A stretch of DNA of 64,000 nucleotides from Rhodoferax sp. (GTDB lineage Bacteria > Pseudomonadota > Gammaproteobacteria > Burkholderiales > Burkholderiaceae_C), in assembly GCF_028689295.1 (NCBI RefSeq), contig NZ_JAQTWL010000012.1, positions 1 through 64,000 of the forward strand, written 5' to 3'. Under the pieces are notes generated by a model. That model was not told the origin of the DNA. It was given only the letters and a program-made list of their open reading frames with translations, and searched no databases. The stretch's first letter is position 1, and the number at the start of each line of letters is the position of its first letter. Shown here in pieces: positions 58,181 through 64,000 of this stretch. A program made the position numbers and the translations under genes.

Positions 58181-59363
58181 ACGCCCCATCGCTCCCGCCT
58201 TGCTGGTGGGGGTCGATTTGGGTCTTCCCTTTTTTGATGCGCAACTCGAAGAGCTGGGGCTGCTGGCCCAGACGGCCGGGCTGACGCCTGTTGCGCGGCT
58301 GACCTGCAAGCGCAAGGCGCCAGATGCGGCCCTCTTCATCGGCAGTGGCAAGGCCGATGAGATCAAGGAGCTAGCCACCCAACTGGGTGTGCAGGAAATT
58401 CTTTTCGACCAAAGCCTGAGTCCGGCGCAGCAGCGCAACCTGGAGCGTCATCTCGAACTGCCGGTCAACGACCGCACGCTGTTGATCCTGCAAATTTTTG
58501 CCCAGCGCGCGCGCAGCCACGAAGGCAAGCTGCAGGTCGAGCTGGCCCGCTTGCAGTACCTGAGCACCCGCTTGGTGCGGCGCTGGTCGCACCTGGAACG
58601 GCAAAGCGGCGGTATCGGCATGCGCGGCGGTCCGGGTGAATCGCAGATCGAACTCGACCGGCGCATGATCAGCGACAACATCAAGCGCATCAAGGAGCGG
58701 CTGGTCAAGGTCAAGCGACAGCGGACCACCCAGCGCCGCCAGCGCTCGCGGCGCGATGCCTTCAACATCTCTCTGGTAGGCTACACCAACGCTGGCAAGT
58801 CCACGCTCTTCAACGCCCTGGTCAAGGCGCGCGTCTATGCGGCGGACCAATTGTTCGCCACGCTCGATACCACCACCCGGCAGTTGTACCTGGGCGAATT
58901 GGGGCGCGTAGTGTCCTTGTCGGACACGGTCGGTTTCATCCGCGACTTGCCGCACGGCCTGGTCAATGCGTTTCAAGCCACCTTGCAGGAAGCCGTTGAT
59001 GCCGACCTGTTGCTGCATGTTGTTGATTTTTCCAGCTCGAACCATGTCGAGCAAATCGCCGAGGTGCAACGCGTGTTGTCTGAAATCGGCGCCGCCGACA
59101 TTCCGCAGTTGCTGATTTTCAACAAACTCGATCAAATCGATCCTGCCCTGCGACCCACTGCGCTACAGGACATTTACGATCTGGCCGGGGTGGCCACGCC
59201 GCGCGTGTTTTTGAGCGCGCAGACTGGCGATGGTTTGCCCCTGCTGCGTCAGCTGCTGGTGGAGAAAATTCAGGGCTCTTCAGCGGAGCCTTCGTCGCCA
59301 GATTTCCATGCAAGTCATGAGGCTGGCACCAGTTTCGGCACAATGGCGGCAAAACAAATATGA
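58158..59363 (+). CDS. hflX: GTPase HflX
   Basis: HflX is a ribosome-splitting GTPase of about 401 residues here. It has the N-terminal glycine-rich [17 protein letters not shown], the linker [20 protein letters not shown], and the G domain with P-loop [20 protein letters not shown] and [15 protein letters not shown] 58158 is chosen; TTG 58119 would extend into hfq. It ends in ATGA overlap with hflK. Confidence 0.92.
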   Translation: MNNLQQPERPIAPALLVGVDLGLPFFDAQLEELGLLAQTAGLTPVARLTCKRKAPDAALFIGSGKADEIKELATQLGVQEILFDQSLSPAQQRNLERHLELPVNDRTLLILQIFAQRARSHEGKLQVELARLQYLSTRLVRRWSHLERQSGGIGMRGGPGESQIELDRRMISDNIKRIKERLVKVKRQRTTQRRQRSRRDAFNISLVGYTNAGKSTLFNALVKARVYAADQLFATLDTTTRQLYLGELGRVVSLSDTVGFIRDLPHGLVNAFQATLQEAVDADLLLHVVDFSSSNHVEQIAEVQRVLSEIGAADIPQLLIFNKLDQIDPALRPTALQDIYDLAGVATPRVFLSAQTGDGLPLLRQLLVEKIQGSSAEPSSPDFHASHEAGTSFGTMAAKQI

Positions 59364-60772
59364 GTGATTCGATGAAACTTCAACGACCTACTTTCGGCCT
59401 GGCCTTGTTGCCATCCCGGCTGCGTGGCATGTTCAACCTGAATGACCCGCGCTGGGGACGCTCAGACGACAAGCCCGGCACGCCTGATCCGCAGGGTTCT
59501 GAACCACCCCCCGAGCAAGCTCCCGAGGGAACACCTCCGCCCAATCCGCCGGAACGCGGCCCCAGGCGGGGAGCCAACCAGGGTCCGCCTGATTTGGATG
59601 AGTTGTGGCGTGACTTCAACCGCAAACTGGGTGGCCTGTTCGGTAACGTCAAAGGCGGTGGCCGCGGTGCCACGCCCATCCGTGGCGGTGGCGGCGGTTC
59701 GGGTGGTGGCGGTGGTTTTCAGCCCGACATGAAAAGTGCCGGTATCGGCATGGGACTGGTGGCCGCCGTCGCGGTTTTGATCTGGCTCGGCACAGGCTTT
59801 TTCATTGTGCAGGAAGGTCAGCAGGCTGTGATCACCCAGTTTGGCAAGTACCACTCCACCGTGGGGGCCGGTTTCAATTGGCGCCTGCCTTACCCGGTGC
59901 AGCGCCATGAGTTGATTTTTGTCACGCAAATCCGCTCCGTCGATGTCGGACGCGACGTCGTCATCAAGGCCACCGGTTTGCGCGAATCCGCCATGCTGAC
60001 CGAGGATGAGAACATTGTCGAAATCAAGTTTGCGGTGCAGTACCGGCTCAATGATGCGCGCGCTTTCCTGTTCGAAAGCAAGAACCCGGCCGACGCCGTG
60101 GTGCAGGCTGCCGAGACGGCGGTGCGTGAGGTGGTCGGCAAGATGAAAATGGACAGTGCCCTGTCCGAAGAGCGTGACCAGATCGCCCCGCGGGTGAGGG
60201 CCATGATGCAGAAAATCCTCGATCGCTACAAGGTCGGCATTGAAGTGGTCGGCATCAATCTGCAGCAGGGCGGTGTGCGCCCGCCCGAGCAGGTGCAGGC
60301 TGCGTTCGACGATGTGCTCAAGGCCGGCCAGGAGCGCGAGCGCGCCAAGAACGAAGCCCAGGCCTACGCCAACGACGTCATTCCGCGTGCCGTGGGTGCG
60401 GCCTCACGCCTGAAGGAGGAAGCCGATGCCTATAAATCCCGCATCGTGGCGCAGGCGCAGGGCGATGCGCAGCGCTTCAAGTCGGTGCTGGCCGAGTACC
60501 AGAAGGCGCCACAGGTCACGCGTGACCGCATGTACATTGACGCCATGCAGCAGATTTACAGCAGCGTCACCAAAATCATGATCGATTCCAGGCAGGGTTC
60601 GAACCTGCTCTATTTGCCGCTGGACAAGCTGATTCAGATGACCGGACAAGTGGCTGAAGATACCGCTGCCGTGCCGGTGACCGTATTGCCCAACCCCGCC
60701 AATGCCGCAGCCGCGATTCCGGACGCGCGCACCCGTGATGCGTCGCGTGACCGTACCCGTGAAACCCGATAG
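59360..60772 (+). CDS. hflK: HflK, FtsH protease regulator subunit
   Basis: The 470-residue SPFH/prohibitin-family protein forms a periplasmic cage with HflC around FtsH. The long Pro/Gly-rich cytoplasmic N-terminus (about 30-125) leads to one TM (about 128-150) and the SPFH domain (FIVQEGQQAVITQFGKYHST; GINLQQGGVRPPEQVQAAFD). It overlaps hflX and is 9 nt from hflC. Confidence 0.95.
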   Translation: MSDSMKLQRPTFGLALLPSRLRGMFNLNDPRWGRSDDKPGTPDPQGSEPPPEQAPEGTPPPNPPERGPRRGANQGPPDLDELWRDFNRKLGGLFGNVKGGGRGATPIRGGGGGSGGGGGFQPDMKSAGIGMGLVAAVAVLIWLGTGFFIVQEGQQAVITQFGKYHSTVGAGFNWRLPYPVQRHELIFVTQIRSVDVGRDVVIKATGLRESAMLTEDENIVEIKFAVQYRLNDARAFLFESKNPADAVVQAAETAVREVVGKMKMDSALSEERDQIAPRVRAMMQKILDRYKVGIEVVGINLQQGGVRPPEQVQAAFDDVLKAGQERERAKNEAQAYANDVIPRAVGAASRLKEEADAYKSRIVAQAQGDAQRFKSVLAEYQKAPQVTRDRMYIDAMQQIYSSVTKIMIDSRQGSNLLYLPLDKLIQMTGQVAEDTAAVPVTVLPNPANAAAAIPDARTRDASRDRTRETR

Positions 60773-60781
60773 GAGCCACGC

Positions 60782-61678
60782 ATGAATCGCATTGGATTTA
60801 TTTTTTCAAGTATCCTTTTTGCTCTGGCTATTCTTAGCTCGATGCTCTTTGTGGTGGATCAGCGCCAGTTTGGCGTGGTGCTGGCCCTGGGCCAGATCAA
60901 GGAAGTGATCACCGAGCCGGGTCTCAACTTCAAATTGCCGCCGCCCTTTCAAAACGTGTCCTACATCGACAAGCGTCTGCTCACGCTCGACAGCACCGAC
61001 AACGAACCGGTGCTGACCGCTGAAAAGCAGCGGGTCGTCATCGACTGGTACGTGCGCTGGCGCATTTCCGAGCCAACCGAATACATTCGCAACGTCGGCA
61101 CCACCGAGGCGGCCGGCGCCAGTCAGCTCAACCGGGTGGTGCGCAATGCCTTCCAGGAGGAAGTCAACAAGCGCACCGTCAAGGAACTGCTCTCGGCCAA
61201 GCGCGAAGAGGTCATGGAAGACGTCAAAAAAGAGGTCTTGAGCCAAGTGCGCGGCGCCAAGCCGTGGGGCGTCGATGTGATCGACGTGCGCATCACCCGG
61301 GTCGATTACGTGGATGCCATCACCGAGTCGGTTTACCGCCGCATGGAAGCCGAACGCAAGCGCGTCGCCAACGAACTGCGCTCGACCGGTTTTGCCGAAG
61401 GCGAAAAGATCCGCGCCGATGCCGACCGGCAGCGTGAAATCACGGTGGCAAATGCCTACCGCGATGCGCAGAAATTCAAGGGCGAGGGCGATGCCGAAGC
61501 GGCCCGTCTGTATGCCGAGGCTTTTGGCCGCGACCCCCAGTTTGCCCAGTTCTACCGCAGCCTGGACGCCTACAAATCGACATTTTCCAAAAAGAGCGAC
61601 GTGATGGTGCTCGACCCCTCCAGCTCAGATTTTTTCAAGTCCATGCGCGGTGGCCTGGTCGCCAGTCCGAAAAAATAA
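60782..61678 (+). CDS. hflC: HflC, FtsH protease regulator subunit
   Basis: The 298-residue SPFH partner of HflK has an N-terminal TM anchor (about 5-25), VDQRQFGVVLALGQIKEVI and a coiled-coil region (ERKRVANELRSTGFAEGEKI). YAEAFGRDPQFAQFYRSLDA is typical of HflC. GGAG precedes the ATG. Confidence 0.95.
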   Translation: MNRIGFIFSSILFALAILSSMLFVVDQRQFGVVLALGQIKEVITEPGLNFKLPPPFQNVSYIDKRLLTLDSTDNEPVLTAEKQRVVIDWYVRWRISEPTEYIRNVGTTEAAGASQLNRVVRNAFQEEVNKRTVKELLSAKREEVMEDVKKEVLSQVRGAKPWGVDVIDVRITRVDYVDAITESVYRRMEAERKRVANELRSTGFAEGEKIRADADRQREITVANAYRDAQKFKGEGDAEAARLYAEAFGRDPQFAQFYRSLDAYKSTFSKKSDVMVLDPSSSDFFKSMRGGLVASPKK

Positions 61679-61689
61679 CAGGGGCTGGC

Positions 61690-61878
61690 TTGAACGGCAC
61701 CACCTTTTGGCTGGCCATGGCACTGGTGCTGGTAATTGAAGGTTTCATGCCTTTCATGTCGCCCGGCACCTGGCGCCAGACCTTCGTCCAGATTCTCAAA
61801 CTCAGCGACGGCCAGTTGCGATTTTTTGGTTTATGCAGTCTGCTGCTCGGTGTGGCGCTGATTTGGTGGCTGACCTGA
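61690..61878 (+). CDS. DUF2065 small membrane protein
   Basis: The 62-residue protein has two TM segments (about 5-22 and 42-60) around SPGTWRQTFVQILKLSDGQLR. This is the YjeT/DUF2065 family usually found after hflC. It has no known function. TTG 61690 is the likely start, with CAGGGG upstream. It lies 11 nt after hflC. Confidence 0.85.
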   Translation: MNGTTFWLAMALVLVIEGFMPFMSPGTWRQTFVQILKLSDGQLRFFGLCSLLLGVALIWWLT

Positions 61879-61936
61879 CTGATTGCCGAACTTTTGCCCG
61901 GTAAAATCACGGTTTTAATAGCCTGCGAAAAATCAC

Positions 61937-63088
61937 ATGTCCGCCTGGGTTCTGCCGGATCACATTGCCGATGTCTTGCCTTCCGAGGCCCGCCACATCG
62001 AAGAACTTCGCCGCGACTTGCTCGACACTGCCCGCAGCTATGGTTACGAGCTGGTCATGCCGCCTCTGCTCGAACACCTCGAATCGCTGCTCACCGGCGC
62101 CGGCGAGGCCCTCGACCTGCAAACCTTCAAGCTGGTGGACCAGCTATCTGGCCGCATGATGGGTCTGCGCGCAGACTGCACGCCGCAAGTGGCGCGCATC
62201 GACGCCCATTTGCTCAACCGCGCGGGCGTCACCCGTCTGTGCTACTGTGGACCGGTGCTGCATACCCGCTCGGGCTCGCCCCATGCCACGCGTGAACCGC
62301 TGCAACTGGGCGCTGAAATCTACGGCCACGCCGGGCTGGAAGCCGACATCGAGATCCTTTCGCTGGCTTTCGACTGCCTCAAGGCAGCTCAGGTGCAGTC
62401 CCCCAGCATCGATCTGGCCGATGCCAGGCTGGTCAAAGCCCTGCTCGCCGATGTGCCGCTAAGCGCCCCCCGGCTGGCTGCCTTGCACGCGGCGCTGGCG
62501 GCCAAGGACAGTGCCGAACTGAAGGGCCTGGCCCGTGATTTGCCAGACCAGGTGCGCCAGGGCTTGCTGGCCCTGGTGCAACTGTATGGCGATGAAGGCG
62601 TGCTGGCCGAGGCCGAAAAGGCCTTGCCGTCCCTGCCTGCCGTGCGTGAGGCGCTGCAGGGCCTGAAACAATTGGCGCAGCACCTGCCGGCTGCCAGCGT
62701 CACCTTCGATCTGGCAGATTTGCGTGGCTACGCGTACTACACCGGTGCCCGGTTTTCCATTTATGTGCCAGGTGCCAGCAGCGCCTTGGTGCGCGGGGGC
62801 CGTTACGATGAAGTGGGGGCCGTGTTTGGTCGTAACCGTCCCGCTGCTGGTTTCAGTCTGGACCTGAAAGTGCTGGTGGCGGTGGTGGCGCCGCGTGCCT
62901 TGCAGGCTGCCATTCGCGCCCCCTGGCGCGATGACGCCGGTCTGAATACGTCCATTGCCGCTTTGCGCGCAAGCGGCGAAATCGTGGTGTGCGTGCTGCC
63001 GGGTCATGAAAGTGAAGTAGATGAGTTCCATTGCGACCGCGAGCTCATCGAAGCCGCCGGGCAATGGGTTGTTCAAGCGATGAATTGA
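61937..63088 (+). CDS. hisZ: ATP phosphoribosyltransferase regulatory subunit HisZ
   Basis: HisZ is a histidyl-tRNA synthetase paralogue that serves with short HisG in histidine synthesis. The 383-residue product has [20 protein letters not shown] and the class II-like [40 protein letters not shown] and [15 protein letters not shown], but lacks the anticodon domain. It precedes purA, the conserved order in betaproteobacteria. Confidence 0.94.
   Translation: MSAWVLPDHIADVLPSEARHIEELRRDLLDTARSYGYELVMPPLLEHLESLLTGAGEALDLQTFKLVDQLSGRMMGLRADCTPQVARIDAHLLNRAGVTRLCYCGPVLHTRSGSPHATREPLQLGAEIYGHAGLEADIEILSLAFDCLKAAQVQSPSIDLADARLVKALLADVPLSAPRLAALHAALAAKDSAELKGLARDLPDQVRQGLLALVQLYGDEGVLAEAEKALPSLPAVREALQGLKQLAQHLPAASVTFDLADLRGYAYYTGARFSIYVPGASSALVRGGRYDEVGAVFGRNRPAAGFSLDLKVLVAVVAPRALQAAIRAPWRDDAGLNTSIAALRASGEIVVCVLPGHESEVDEFHCDRELIEAAGQWVVQAMN

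Positions 63089-64000
<912 letters not shown>

Overview
The window is a chromosomal segment of a betaproteobacterium. Gene content and order (zapE after sucA-sucB-lpdA, hisZ-purA after hflK-hflC, rluB after scpB, pst-phoU-phoB-phoR) and the protein sequences point to Burkholderiales, most likely Comamonadaceae of the Rhodoferax/Polaromonas type. This placement is inference from recognised protein families; no 16S gene is present.

Region 1 (1-14500) is an accessory defence island, all on the minus strand. A type III-B (Cmr) CRISPR-Cas operon reads cmr1, cas10/cmr2, cmr3, cmr4, cmr5, cmr6, then a membrane-anchored CARF-like protein, a DUF1874 ring nuclease (Crn2/AcrIII-1 family), a reverse transcriptase-Cas1 fusion, two different cas2 genes, a leader, and an array of 50 repeats and 49 spacers. 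The array appears to be transcribed from the leader at about 3723-3890 down to position 169, in the same direction as the cas genes. Cas10 keeps the GGDD cyclase motif but has no HD nuclease domain, so the predicted output is cyclic oligoadenylate. The two-TM CARF protein is the only visible effector and Crn2 the likely off-switch. RT-Cas1 with two Cas2 proteins suggests spacer capture from RNA. Many spacers read as coding on the plus strand, four with a Shine-Dalgarno and ATG, so the minus-strand crRNAs would be antisense to mRNA. No cas6 is visible. A decayed luciferase-like monooxygenase fragment (14502-14753) marks the island edge.

Region 2 (14793-17592, minus) holds sixA-like phosphatase, a UMF1-type MFS transporter and an alpha/beta hydrolase. 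Region 3 (17729-31353) is a phosphate cluster: phoX, a cytochrome c, a phosphoribosyltransferase, a basic histone-like protein, ppk2, and pstS-pstC-pstA-pstB-phoU-phoB-phoR. Candidate PHO boxes (11-bp-spaced direct repeats) precede phoX and lie back to back between the ppk2 side and pstS. A membrane glycosyltransferase-like gene overlaps the end of phoR.

Region 4 (31391-64000) is housekeeping: rpmE2, rho and trxA (minus); a flavoprotein and prpE (plus); the 2-oxoglutarate dehydrogenase operon sucA-sucB-lpdA plus zapE; a PP2C phosphatase and bamD (minus); then a long plus-strand run rluD, scpB, rluB, ndk, rlmN, pilF, rodZ, ispG, hisS, yfgM-like, bamB, der, hfq, hflX, hflK, hflC, a DUF2065 gene, hisZ and purA (cut by the window end). 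Many neighbours overlap by 1-23 bases, implying translational coupling.

Stretches without an assigned gene are short: 17593-17793 (PHO box), 19756-20051 (hairpin repeat), 22865-23067 (PHO boxes), 33089-33297 (nothing recognised), 35001-35149 (nothing recognised), 37046-37229 (terminator), and 1-168 (array-distal flank).
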